From SIAJ01 sp036266155 (GTDB lineage Bacteria; Planctomycetota; Planctomycetia; Gemmatales; Gemmataceae), in contig DATANR010000168.1 in assembly GCA_036266155.1 (NCBI GenBank), forward strand, positions 13,782-77,781: a stretch of 64,000 nt of DNA, in the 5' to 3' direction. Shown piece by piece: positions 26,103 to 33,871 of the stretch. The translations under genes were made by a program, and so were the position numbers. Numbering within the stretch: position 1 is the stretch's first letter; every line of letters starts with the position of its first letter. The notes under the pieces are model-generated. The model was given only the letters and a program-made list of their open reading frames with translations, had not been told where the DNA came from and searched no databases.

Positions 26103-26774
26103 GTGAAGATGCATGACCCCCACGTCCGCTACACCGCCGACGAGTACGACGAATTCACTGGCAAGTTCCTGGCCACGTATGATGAGATGACTACCCGAAG
26201 GATCGCGGGCGAGCTGGCAGGGCGGTCGCCAGGCGCGGTGGTCCTGGACGTCGGCACCGGTACAGCCCGGCTGCTCGTCCGGTTCGCGCGCGACCCGGCG
26301 TTCGTGGCCGCCCGGTTGGTCGGCACCGACCTATACCAGGACATGATCGACCGCGCCCGTCGGACAATCGCGGAGGCCGGGCTGGGTGATCGAATCGAGC
26401 TGCTTGTGCAGGACGCCCACGCCATGACGGACGTCCCAGACGCGTCGGCCGACGTGGTGCTGAGCCGGTCGACTATCCACCACTGGACTGACCCGGCGCG
26501 GGCGTTCGCAGAGATGTACCGCGTGCTCCGGCCAGGTGGCGTGGCGTTCGTCCACGACGTTCGCCGCGACCCAGCCCCGGAGGCGCTCGCCGCGTTCAAC
26601 CGGACTCGGGCAGCGGCTGGCCTCGGCCCGAGCTTCCTCGATGAGAAGTACACGACCGCCGAGGCGGCCATGTTCATCGATCGAGCCGGGCTGACCGCGT
26701 ACACGACGATCCGCGCGCCGGAGTCCGGGCTCGGCGGCCTCGGGTTCGAGGTCGAGATCCGCAAACCAGTTTGA
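26103..26774 (+). CDS. Class I SAM-dependent methyltransferase
   Basis: 223 residues. Motif I is VVLDVGTGTARLLVRFA, motif II VGTDLYQDMIDRAR, motif IV DVVLSRSTIHHWTDPARAFAEM, and LRPGGVAFVHDVRRDP follows, as in UbiE/Methyltransf_11 proteins. I chose GTG 26103, 7 bases after AGGAG; ATG 26109 is an alternative. It is the last gene of the plus-strand operon, 23 bases after the acyl-synthase-like gene. It may methylate the condensed acid or another intermediate. The substrate is unknown. Confidence 0.88.
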   Translation: MKMHDPHVRYTADEYDEFTGKFLATYDEMTTRRIAGELAGRSPGAVVLDVGTGTARLLVRFARDPAFVAARLVGTDLYQDMIDRARRTIAEAGLGDRIELLVQDAHAMTDVPDASADVVLSRSTIHHWTDPARAFAEMYRVLRPGGVAFVHDVRRDPAPEALAAFNRTRAAAGLGPSFLDEKYTTAEAAMFIDRAGLTAYTTIRAPESGLGGLGFEVEIRKPV

Positions 26775-27648
26775 ATAGAGAAGCCAGACGATACCGGTCA
26801 ATTCCTTTGCGAACGTATCGACCCGGTGCTCGCCCAGGAGGGCGGCAAGGGCTCTCAATTCGACCCTGTCTGCCGGGAACTCGGAGGTCAAACCGGAGTC
26901 GGCATCGCGGCCGACGCCCACCAATGAGAGCGCGAGCCGATTTCAATCCCGGCCGCGTAGGCTTGACGCACCTACAGGGTTTTCGCCAAGTCGGCTTCCT
27001 AATAACGGTGGCCTTCGCACTTGAGCTTAGCCCGTGCCATACGTCGCTAATGGGCCCAGCGCTGGCCTGAATTTGCTCTGCGCCGGCGGGGTGTAGGCTG
27101 TCCTGCGCCCGGTCGTAGGAGGAGTCAGTTGGATTCTGGGACAAGGAGGAGGAAAGCTAGCCACGAAGCGGTGTGAGGGGGAGATGATAGTGACTAATCA
27201 CGGATCAATGTTGCATACGTGAACGACGCGATCCTGGAAAGCGCTCCACGCGGTCGGAGTCACCAGTGATGAGGCCGAAGACACTCCTCCGCTCTGCGTC
27301 ACCTGCGGGGATGATTCGTATAAGTCGCTACACCATTGAGTTCACCGAGTTGGGGCACGCACTGCCTGTGGCCAGGATAGCTCGACCCCGGTTCCTTTGC
27401 GGTGAGATTCGCGCGTGTCGAGAATAAGTCGGCCACAACAATCGAACCAATTTTGCACGGCACGGACGATTTGGTCGCCGATTTTTCCGCCATTAGAACC
27501 CGAAGGACAGCGATTTCAACAGGAGCGCAAGTCCGGTGGCGATCGGAGAAGGGTCGTCTATCCCGTCTTGCTGGTGCAAGCGGGAGTGCAAGCCATCGAC
27601 CAAGCCAACGGAGCCCGCTCGATTTTCCGTGGTTTCAATCGAGTCATG
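26775..27648. other. Gene-poor tail of the island
   Basis: Nearly 870 bases with no gene I can support. Just after the methyltransferase stop the same frame stays open for about 47 codons (IEKPDDTGQFLCERIDP and onward to a stop near 26925) with protein-like composition, but it has no start and no family I recognise. The right arm of the direct repeat is at 27572-27617. No integrase or transposase motif was seen. Confidence 0.5.
27572..27617. repeat. Right arm of a 24-kb-spaced direct repeat
   Basis: It matches 3262-3307 at 41 of 46 positions in the same orientation and lies 31 bases upstream of the tRNA fragment. The arms enclose the whole biosynthetic island plus the transposase and dehydrogenase remnants. 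Confidence 0.7.
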
Positions 27649-27695
27649 CCTGCTTGGGGTGCAAGAGGTCGTGGGTTCAAATCCCGCCAGCCCGA
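27649..27695 (+). pseudogene. 3' part of a tRNA-Pro(GGG) gene
   Basis: The segment folds as the 3' part of a tRNA. An anticodon arm (27649-27665) has a 7-base loop TTGGGGT and four of five stem pairs, variable region AGGTC (27666-27670), and T-arm GTGGG-TTCAAAT-CCCGC (27671-27687). The 3' acceptor strand CAGCCCG ends with discriminator A at 27695. Anticodon GGG with discriminator A fits proline. No matching 5' acceptor (CGGGCTG) or D-arm precedes it, so the gene is incomplete. CCA is not encoded. This is the usual footprint of an element integrated into a tRNA 3' end. Confidence 0.7.
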
Positions 27696-27704
27696 CTGAG
27701 AGGG

Positions 27705-27738
27705 CCCGTTGTCAGCAATTGACAGCGGGTCTTCTCTT
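27705..27738 (+). terminator. Intrinsic terminator behind the tRNA fragment
   Basis: CCCGTTGTCA (27705-27714) pairs with TGACAGCGGG (27720-27729) across a 5-base loop, with one G-T pair, and is followed by TCTTCTCTTTT. It sits 10 bases after the tRNA discriminator base and would have ended tRNA transcription. It also shows that the sequence to its right is the tRNA's native downstream flank. Confidence 0.7.
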
Positions 27739-28110
27739 TTGATAGCCAGAAGGATCGTCTTCATTGCATTGCAACCCCCACTTACGAGCCCTGCAACGAA
27801 TCCATATTTGGCGTTGATACCTTCAAGAACGATTGCCGGTTTGCATTGCATTTCGTCAGAAATTCAAAGAGCGCCAATCAAAGAGCGCCACGAAGAGCGC
27901 CAGGGGTGCATGGGGTTGGCGCTCTTTGACTTGAGTTTTCGTTCGATGTTTCTAGCAAACAAAGACTTGCGACGAATCCGTCGAGCCGAAAAAGTGGTTC
28001 CAGAAAGCTGCCAAAAAGTGGTCGGCTTCACTATCAGCTGCGGTTGCATTTGTCCGTGGGTCCAGCAACCAGCAACCATGCGTTTTAGGCATCATTCCGG
28101 CAAGCCATCT
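27739..28110. other. Intergenic flank downstream of the tRNA locus
   Basis: An open frame on the plus strand here (to about 28161) overlaps the convergent propeller gene and has no recognisable domain. The only clear structure is the repeat cluster at 27864-27929. Confidence 0.4.
27864..27929. repeat. Triple AAGAGCGCCA repeat forming a long hairpin
   Basis: AAGAGCGCCA occurs at about 27867-27876, 27881-27890 and, as GAAGAGCGCCA, 27891-27901. The 14-mer TCAAAGAGCGCCAA at 27864-27877 is the perfect inverse of TTGGCGCTCTTTGA at 27916-27929. It could be a bidirectional terminator or a mobile palindromic repeat. Confidence 0.6.
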
Positions 28111-29592
28111 TCACTTCTTATCCGAAATCCCGAACAGACGGGATTCCGTCAACACATATAGGACGCGATCGGAGTAGACCAGCGGGGCAACGATCGGGTG
28201 GCCCATTTCGTGTCGGGCGATCACTCGTTTCGTTCGATCGAGTTGCAGGATCGTCACGTCGCTGTCTTCGTTGCCGACAAAAATCTTGTCGTCAACGATC
28301 AGCGGATGGCTCTTGATTGTTGACTTGGTGTCATGCGACCAGAGTCGCTTGCCGTCTTTCGCATCCACACAGTGAATATACCCGGCCACATCGCTCGCAA
28401 TGACGAGACCAGCGTCAATGGCGACCGAACCTTGCGTCAAATTGATGCCTTCGCCGGGTTTTGCCGAAGGGCCGTACTCCCACACGACGGCGGAGTTTGG
28501 ATTCGGCTTGCCGGTTCCTTTGCCATCGTCGATCTCCGGGCTGACATCACCCGACTTCTTCGGATCCACGCAAAAGAGGCGACCTGGACCACAATAGGCC
28601 TCAGGGAAAATCCCGGTCGCAAACAACACGTGATTGTCGGCAAGCACCGGCGTCGTGAGTACGTAAACCTTTGACTTCTCTCCACTGCGTTTGAATTCCC
28701 AATCGGAACCCTTCTTGTTGACGTCGAACTTCCACAGCAGTTTTCCCGACATGGCATCGAACGAGCGGACCCAACCGTCGCCTTGCGGGTGGATCACCTG
28801 CACGCGGTCGTCGATCTTCACGACGAGCGGGCTTGCATATTGCCCGGACATCAAGTCCTTGCCAGGCGAGTTGTCGCTCCACACAACTTTGCCCGTGGTC
28901 TTGTTGATGCAAACCAGGCTCGGCGCCTCCGGCGCCGGGATGACGTGATGGTCTTCCGCCGTGCCATTGCAGGTGGCCACATACAGGTAGTCGCCGAATG
29001 CTGCGGGTGAAGTCTGGGTGTCCGAGCCGGGGATCATTTGCGCACGCGGCTGAATGCCCAGCTCTTTGACCATGTCGAACTTCCAAAGAACGCGCGGCTG
29101 GCCCGTTCCTTTCTGAAGCGAACCGATGTAGAGGCAAACGACCTCGCGGCGATTCGTGCAAAACCAGAGGCGATCGCCTTCGATCAGCGGTGAGCCGCTC
29201 AAGCCCTGATGCGGCCAATCCTCGGAGAACGGCAATCTTTCGGCAGCGTATTGGTAGACGAACTTGCCATCGGTCGCTCGAAAGCATGCCAAGATGGCAC
29301 GATCGTCCTTCAACTTCGGGTCGAGCGGTCGAATGTTGTTCGTGCCAACCCAAACCAGTCCGCCGGCGACAACTGGCCCGCCGATCGCACGATCGCCGAC
29401 CTCGACGGACCACCGAATGTTGTGCGCTTTGGCCTCCTCCATCGGAACTTGCCAATCGGTGATCGGGTGCTTCTCCGGACTGACCGGATTGCGTGTCGAC
29501 GACCGGCCACCCATCGGCCAGTCGTCGGCGTGGAGGGTAGCGCCAGCGGTGAACACGCTGATCAGTATCAAGCAGCGCACGCGACGCCTCAT
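28111..29592 (-). CDS. Secreted PQQ-type beta-propeller protein
   Basis: 493 residues with an N-terminal signal peptide (about 1-22, RCLILISVFTAGATLHA). Repeated propeller blades follow with tryptophan-docking motifs such as ACFRATDGKFVYQYAAE, GKVVWSDNSPGKDL, SGKLLWKFDVNKKG and DGKRLWSHDT. It lacks obvious dehydrogenase residues, so it is a non-enzymatic PQQ_2/PQQ-like scaffold of the kind abundant in planctomycetes. It lies 9 bases behind the VOC gene at 29602-30627 and may be the end of that operon. Confidence 0.88.
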   Translation of the reverse strand: MRRRVRCLILISVFTAGATLHADDWPMGGRSSTRNPVSPEKHPITDWQVPMEEAKAHNIRWSVEVGDRAIGGPVVAGGLVWVGTNNIRPLDPKLKDDRAILACFRATDGKFVYQYAAERLPFSEDWPHQGLSGSPLIEGDRLWFCTNRREVVCLYIGSLQKGTGQPRVLWKFDMVKELGIQPRAQMIPGSDTQTSPAAFGDYLYVATCNGTAEDHHVIPAPEAPSLVCINKTTGKVVWSDNSPGKDLMSGQYASPLVVKIDDRVQVIHPQGDGWVRSFDAMSGKLLWKFDVNKKGSDWEFKRSGEKSKVYVLTTPVLADNHVLFATGIFPEAYCGPGRLFCVDPKKSGDVSPEIDDGKGTGKPNPNSAVVWEYGPSAKPGEGINLTQGSVAIDAGLVIASDVAGYIHCVDAKDGKRLWSHDTKSTIKSHPLIVDDKIFVGNEDSDVTILQLDRTKRVIARHEMGHPIVAPLVYSDRVLYVLTESRLFGISDKK

Positions 29593-29601
29593 GAATCATC
29601 A

Positions 29602-30627
29602 TCAATCGGGGAGGAACGCGAACTGGTCCCCCGCCGCCACTCCAAGGCTCTTGGCCAGTGATTTCGAAACCTGCACGGCCTTGCCACGCGGCAACCGGGT
29701 GCCATCGGCGGCAACAATTTCCTCGAAAGGGCCCTTGTAGACGATGCTTGCCAGCCCTGCTTCCGACACTGGCGAACGTCCGACCAGCCTCATCTCGCGA
29801 AGTTCAACGCCCGCGACGCCGAAGCAGTGAATGTCGCCAAGCTTCTCGAACTCGAGCGTTTCGAACCCGACGCTCCGGAGCAACGTAAGGACTTCGGTCT
29901 CTACCGGTACTCTCTGGACCAGCGAAGCGAGACCCGGCAGCTTCGGCGTGCCGGGGAACGGCCGATTGCTCACGAGACCGTGGACCGCGATTCTGCCGCC
30001 GGGCTTCAGTACTCGACGCGCCTCGCCGAGCAATCTATTCAATGCGTCGGTCGCAATCGCGGCATTGACGGTGCCCTCCAGCAACACTTCGTCCAGGGTG
30101 CATGCCTCGCGTGGAATCGAATTCGGCACCGGTTCCGTGAGTCGATGTTGCCAGACGGATTCGGTCGGTCGATCTGGCGAGGCGGGCGGATCGTCGAAGC
30201 CGGAGTGATCGATATCCTCGTGCAGCGTGTAGATTTCCCAGAGCGTCTTGTCGGGATCGGTTACCCAGAACTTCGTCTGCCGAGAGTAGCAGCATTCAAC
30301 CCCCTCTTGTCGCTGGGTCGCGATGCCGGCTTCTTCGAGCCGGCGTTGCACTTCGACCAGATTCGCCGAATCGGGAAACCGCAAGCCGACGTGGTTCAGC
30401 GCGCCGCCGGGCGCTTGCGGACTGGGGTACAGGGCGACCACGAGCGGCGGCGACTCGACTTCGAACTTGGCATAGTCCGGCAGATGCTTGGCCGGCTCCT
30501 GGGCGAACAGCGTGCGGTAGAACCGCACGGAGCGCTCGAGGTCGCTCACGTGCAAGCCGACGTGGAAACGAACGGTGGTAGCTGTCGACGTAGACAAGAA
30601 AGACTCCAAAACGATCAGGTCTGACAC
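29602..30627 (-). CDS. ArsI/CadI-like VOC domain fused to a half methyltransferase
   Basis: 341 residues. Residues 18-140 are a vicinal-oxygen-chelate domain with metal ligands in FHVGLHVSDLE, ALNHVGLRF and LWEIY, and a vicinal Cys pair in VECCYSRQTKFW. That pair matches the arsenic-binding motif of ArsI C-As lyases. The C-terminal part (about 175-335) holds only the second half of a SAM-methyltransferase (LLGEARRVLKPGGRIAVHGL) resembling the ArsM region; the SAM-binding motif I is absent. It overlaps the upstream paralogue by 13 bases. Organoarsenical handling is the best inference. Confidence 0.75.
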   Translation of the reverse strand: MSDLIVLESFLSTSTATTVRFHVGLHVSDLERSVRFYRTLFAQEPAKHLPDYAKFEVESPPLVVALYPSPQAPGGALNHVGLRFPDSANLVEVQRRLEEAGIATQRQEGVECCYSRQTKFWVTDPDKTLWEIYTLHEDIDHSGFDDPPASPDRPTESVWQHRLTEPVPNSIPREACTLDEVLLEGTVNAAIATDALNRLLGEARRVLKPGGRIAVHGLVSNRPFPGTPKLPGLASLVQRVPVETEVLTLLRSVGFETLEFEKLGDIHCFGVAGVELREMRLVGRSPVSEAGLASIVYKGPFEEIVAADGTRLPRGKAVQVSKSLAKSLGVAAGDQFAFLPD

Positions 30628-31691
30628 TCGCTCGCCGTCGCGACATCAAGGAAGAGGAACTGCTCCGCTCCTGGTCCGAGTCGGAGTTGTTCCCAGACTT
30701 GCGATTTTACTTTAACCCGTTCGCCCCGCGGAAACACATGGCCGCCGTCGGCCGTCGCCTGGGCGAACGGCCCCTTGTACATCAGCGTGCGCGTCTCGTC
30801 CGTCGCGGCCGGCGTCGGCCGCCAGCCGATAACTTTCACCTCACGCATCTCGACGCCATCGTGCGTGAACCACGGCTTTTCGGTGAATTTCACCATCTGC
30901 ATGCCGACAAAGCCCGCGGCGCCAAACGCAGTGAACACTTCATCCGGCAACGGGATGCGTGAAACCATCGCAGCCAGGCCGGGCAGCTTCGGTTGCGCTC
31001 CGGGAAATGGCCGGTCGCCCATCAGGCCGTGTGTCACAACCTTGCCGCCGAGTTTCAGCACGCGAGCCGCCTCGCCGACGAGCGCTGCTCTCTGCTCGAC
31101 CGAAAGTGCCGCGTTGAACGTGCCAGTTAGCCGAACTTCGTCAACGCTATTATCGTCGTGCGGAACGCGCTCCGGGAATGGATGAGTCACGTAGTGTTCC
31201 CAAAGGACTGGCCCGGTCGCGGCCGCCGGAGTTTCAACTCGGGCCGCCTTCCCCTCCAGACTCTTGCGGACGACGGCGGGCTCCACGTCGTGCTCGATGT
31301 GGTAGACCTCCCAGAAGTTGCCGTCGGGGTCTTTCGCCCGCACCTTGTTTTGCTGGGCATAGCCGCACACGGTATCGTTCTGAGGTTGCGTGCAAACGCC
31401 CGCCGCTTCGAGGCGCTCGGCGTATATGCGCAGCGATTCCTCGTCCGGCATGCGCAGGCCGATGTGGCTCAGCGAGCAGCCGGGGCCGGGCGCATGGGGC
31501 ACGAGCGAGAAAATGACCGGCGGGTCGGTCAGTTCAAATTTCGCGTAGTCGTCGTGGAGCTTGGCAGGCGCGCGGTCGAAGAACGTGCGATAGAACGCGA
31601 CGGAGCGATTCAGGTCCGTCACGTTGAGTGACAGATGAAAGGTCACCGGCGCTTCGACAACTGGGAGTTCCACGTCAAGCGATCCCTTCAC
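30615..31691 (-). CDS. Paralogue of ArsI-like VOC / half-methyltransferase with altered Cys motif
   Basis: 358 residues with the same two-part design as the next gene. VOC ligands are in FHLSLNVTDLN, SLSHIGLRM and FWEVYHIE, but the Cys pair is changed to TVCGYAQQNK, leaving one Cys. The C-terminal half contains LVGEAARVLKLGGKVVTHGL and PGAQPKLPGLAAMV, matching the neighbour's PGTPKLPGLASLV. A tandem duplication followed by divergence explains the pair. The GTG start at 31691 overlaps the MFS gene end by 17 bases. Loss of the second Cys suggests a different substrate or a non-arsenical role. Confidence 0.75.
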   Translation of the reverse strand: MKGSLDVELPVVEAPVTFHLSLNVTDLNRSVAFYRTFFDRAPAKLHDDYAKFELTDPPVIFSLVPHAPGPGCSLSHIGLRMPDEESLRIYAERLEAAGVCTQPQNDTVCGYAQQNKVRAKDPDGNFWEVYHIEHDVEPAVVRKSLEGKAARVETPAAATGPVLWEHYVTHPFPERVPHDDNSVDEVRLTGTFNAALSVEQRAALVGEAARVLKLGGKVVTHGLMGDRPFPGAQPKLPGLAAMVSRIPLPDEVFTAFGAAGFVGMQMVKFTEKPWFTHDGVEMREVKVIGWRPTPAATDETRTLMYKGPFAQATADGGHVFPRGERVKVKSQVWEQLRLGPGAEQFLFLDVATASECQT

Positions 31692-32910
31692 GAGGTGGCT
31701 GTACCATCCAGGCCGCGACCGCCAAGATCAGGGCAATGGCCGCCGACACAAGAAAGAACGGTTGCGTCGATCCCGCATACTCTCGACACGCCGCGAGCGC
31801 CACTGGCCCGGTTGCCGACGAGAGCACGGACACCACCTGCACGGCGGACTGGATCGAACCCAGGTGCGCTCGGCCATAGGTATGGCCGTAAACCGCAAAA
31901 TAGATCACCGTGATGATACCCCCTGATACACCCAGGAGCACCGCATAAATGACTGCGACGGCCGTGCACGTGACGAACGGGAACAGCGCCAGCGACGCGG
32001 CCAGGACCGCCACGCCGGCAGCAAGTACTTTTCCCATCGGCCGCTTGCGCGCGAGCCAACCGGCCACGAAGTTCGCCGGCAGTCCGCTCACCATGAGGAC
32101 GCCAAGGATCATGTCGTTCAGCTTGGCGCCATCCAGGCCATGCTCCTTCAACAGCGTCACGTTGTCCAGCGTCAGGGCGGAGAACGTGAAATTGAACAAC
32201 GTCGCCGCCAGCGTGAACGCCCAGAAGGAACGCGTCACGAGCGCATTCATCAACGTCATCGCCACTCCGCGTCGATCTCCTTCAGAGGCTGGATCGTCCG
32301 GCTGCACGCCGCACGCTTCTGGCGAACTGCGGGCCAGCAGCCAGCCGAACGGCAGCAATCCCAGGAGAAGGGCCCATCCGACGCCCTCCCACGCCGCGCG
32401 CCAGCCCGCTGCCTTCACGGCCTCGCCAACCGCGAAGATCGGTGCGAGGAAGCCGATCGCGAGCAACACCGTGAACACACCCATGGCCGGCCCGACTCGA
32501 CGCTTGAACCACTTGCCAACCAAGGCGATCGCGACGATCGAGAGAGCGCCCTGTCCCAATCCGCGAACGAGCGTCAACGTCAAAATCAATCCGCTTTCAT
32601 CGGCGGCACGGCTCATCAAGACAACAGACGCGCCGAGTGAAGCGACAACTCCGGCGAGCACAGCCCTTGTGCCGAAGCGATCGATTAGTCGGCCGATCGG
32701 CAGGCAGGCGACCGCGCCAATGACGATCGCCCAGAAGTTGATGACGTTGAAGCGCAGGTCGCTAACGCCAAGATCGGCCCGCAACGGTTCCTTGATCAGT
32801 CCCAAACCGTAAGTGCGGCCGGGCAGAGTCGCCGACATGGCGACGGCCGCAACGCCGACGTTGACCCAGCCGTAATAAAACGGCAGCCGCGCGATTCGAA
32901 TGTGTCCCAT
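31675..32910 (-). CDS. Major facilitator superfamily transporter
   Basis: 411 residues with about twelve hydrophobic helices. Loop 2-3 carries GRLIDRFGTRAVL, the MFS signature between helices 2 and 3, and helix 4 begins TLTLVRGLGQGA. The second half starts near residue 215 after a charged loop. It is of the monocarboxylate/oxalate-formate antiporter-like group. Its start overlaps the stop of the PhyH gene (TGATG), so they are co-translated. The cargo may be the same compound that the PhyH and VOC enzymes handle. Confidence 0.9.
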   Translation of the reverse strand: MGHIRIARLPFYYGWVNVGVAAVAMSATLPGRTYGLGLIKEPLRADLGVSDLRFNVINFWAIVIGAVACLPIGRLIDRFGTRAVLAGVVASLGASVVLMSRAADESGLILTLTLVRGLGQGALSIVAIALVGKWFKRRVGPAMGVFTVLLAIGFLAPIFAVGEAVKAAGWRAAWEGVGWALLLGLLPFGWLLARSSPEACGVQPDDPASEGDRRGVAMTLMNALVTRSFWAFTLAATLFNFTFSALTLDNVTLLKEHGLDGAKLNDMILGVLMVSGLPANFVAGWLARKRPMGKVLAAGVAVLAASLALFPFVTCTAVAVIYAVLLGVSGGIITVIYFAVYGHTYGRAHLGSIQSAVQVVSVLSSATGPVALAACREYAGSTQPFFLVSAAIALILAVAAWMVQPPREGIA

Positions 32911-33701
32911 CAGCGGAAGTAGGTGTCGTGCTTGCCGTATTTGGCGTACTGGATCGGCAGCCAGGTGTGGAACTCGCGGTAGTGCGCCGCTCGCGCGTCG
33001 CCGCCATCCGACACCGCGTTGTAGCTCAGATAGAGCAGCCGCCGCCAGCCATCGGAGCGATTGGGTCCCGATCGGTGCGGGGTGTACCCGCTGAAGATCG
33101 CGACGTCGCCCGGCTCCAACTCCAGAAAGACGCGCCGCGATTCGTCCACGCTTTCAACGGGCAACGGATGGTAGTCGCCGTCGGCGGGCGAAAGATAGCC
33201 GGCCTTGTGGTAGCCCGCGAAAACTTCGGTGGTCCCATTGTCCCGACTGCACGGGTCGATCGCCACGGCGGCGGTGACAAAAGTCTTCGGGAAGCTATCC
33301 CAGGCAATGTAGTCCTGATGCAGATCGTAGCCGCGCGCTCCGGGCGGCTTGTAGATGAGCTTGTCTTTGAAGAGCTGGGCCGGTTCGCCATAGAGTTCGG
33401 AAACTAGCGTGACCAGACGCGGGTCGCGCGCCAGTTCCGCGCACATCATCGACAGATCGACCACCGGGTCGAAGGCATCGAACAGGCACTCATCCGATTC
33501 AACGTGCATCTGCCAACGGCAGCGGATGTTGTTCGTGTCGATCAGGTCTTTGCGCTCGCGCAGGCGCTCGGCGTCCATCGAGACCATCGCCATCTCGGCG
33601 CCCGAAAATACGCCCCGGACGACGAGGAAGCCGTCTTCCTGGTAACGTTGCCGCTGGGCTTCGGTGAGATGCGCGGCGTCAGCAGAAAGCACCGTTGCCA
33701 T
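32910..33701 (-). CDS. Phytanoyl-CoA dioxygenase (PhyH) family protein
   Basis: About 263 residues, Fe(II)/2-oxoglutarate type. Iron ligands are HxD in GYDLHQDYIAW and the distal His in GYTPHRSGPNRSDGWRR, the latter also supplying the 2-oxoglutarate-binding Arg. ATG 33701 has GGAG about 10 bases upstream. It heads the PhyH / MFS / VOC / VOC / propeller operon. PhyH proteins hydroxylate varied small molecules, including phosphonates and modified amino acids; the substrate here is unknown. Confidence 0.88.
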   Translation of the reverse strand: MATVLSADAAHLTEAQRQRYQEDGFLVVRGVFSGAEMAMVSMDAERLRERKDLIDTNNIRCRWQMHVESDECLFDAFDPVVDLSMMCAELARDPRLVTLVSELYGEPAQLFKDKLIYKPPGARGYDLHQDYIAWDSFPKTFVTAAVAIDPCSRDNGTTEVFAGYHKAGYLSPADGDYHPLPVESVDESRRVFLELEPGDVAIFSGYTPHRSGPNRSDGWRRLLYLSYNAVSDGGDARAAHYREFHTWLPIQYAKYGKHDTYFR

Positions 33702-33871
33702 CAGCAAAGGCTCCGGAAATTGATTCTGTCGCCTGCCCGATCGTCAAGATATTGAGCGCTGGCAGGCGGGCTACTCGGCGGCAAATATTCAATCAGCAAT
33801 GATCTGAAGCGCCCCAGGCGGCAACGCCCAGGGCGACTCGGCAGCGATGATACGTTTGCCAGTTCGTATTC

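Noticed and set aside
27558..27851. Minus-strand frame containing GWRDLNPRPLAPQAG, which looks like a conserved protein
   Set aside because: This peptide is the antisense translation of the tRNA-Pro 3' part. Similar spurious 'RDLNPRP' proteins fill databases for that reason.
27709..28161. 150-codon plus-strand frame downstream of the tRNA fragment
   Set aside because: It starts inside the terminator hairpin, crosses the repeat cluster, overlaps the convergent propeller gene and has no domain.
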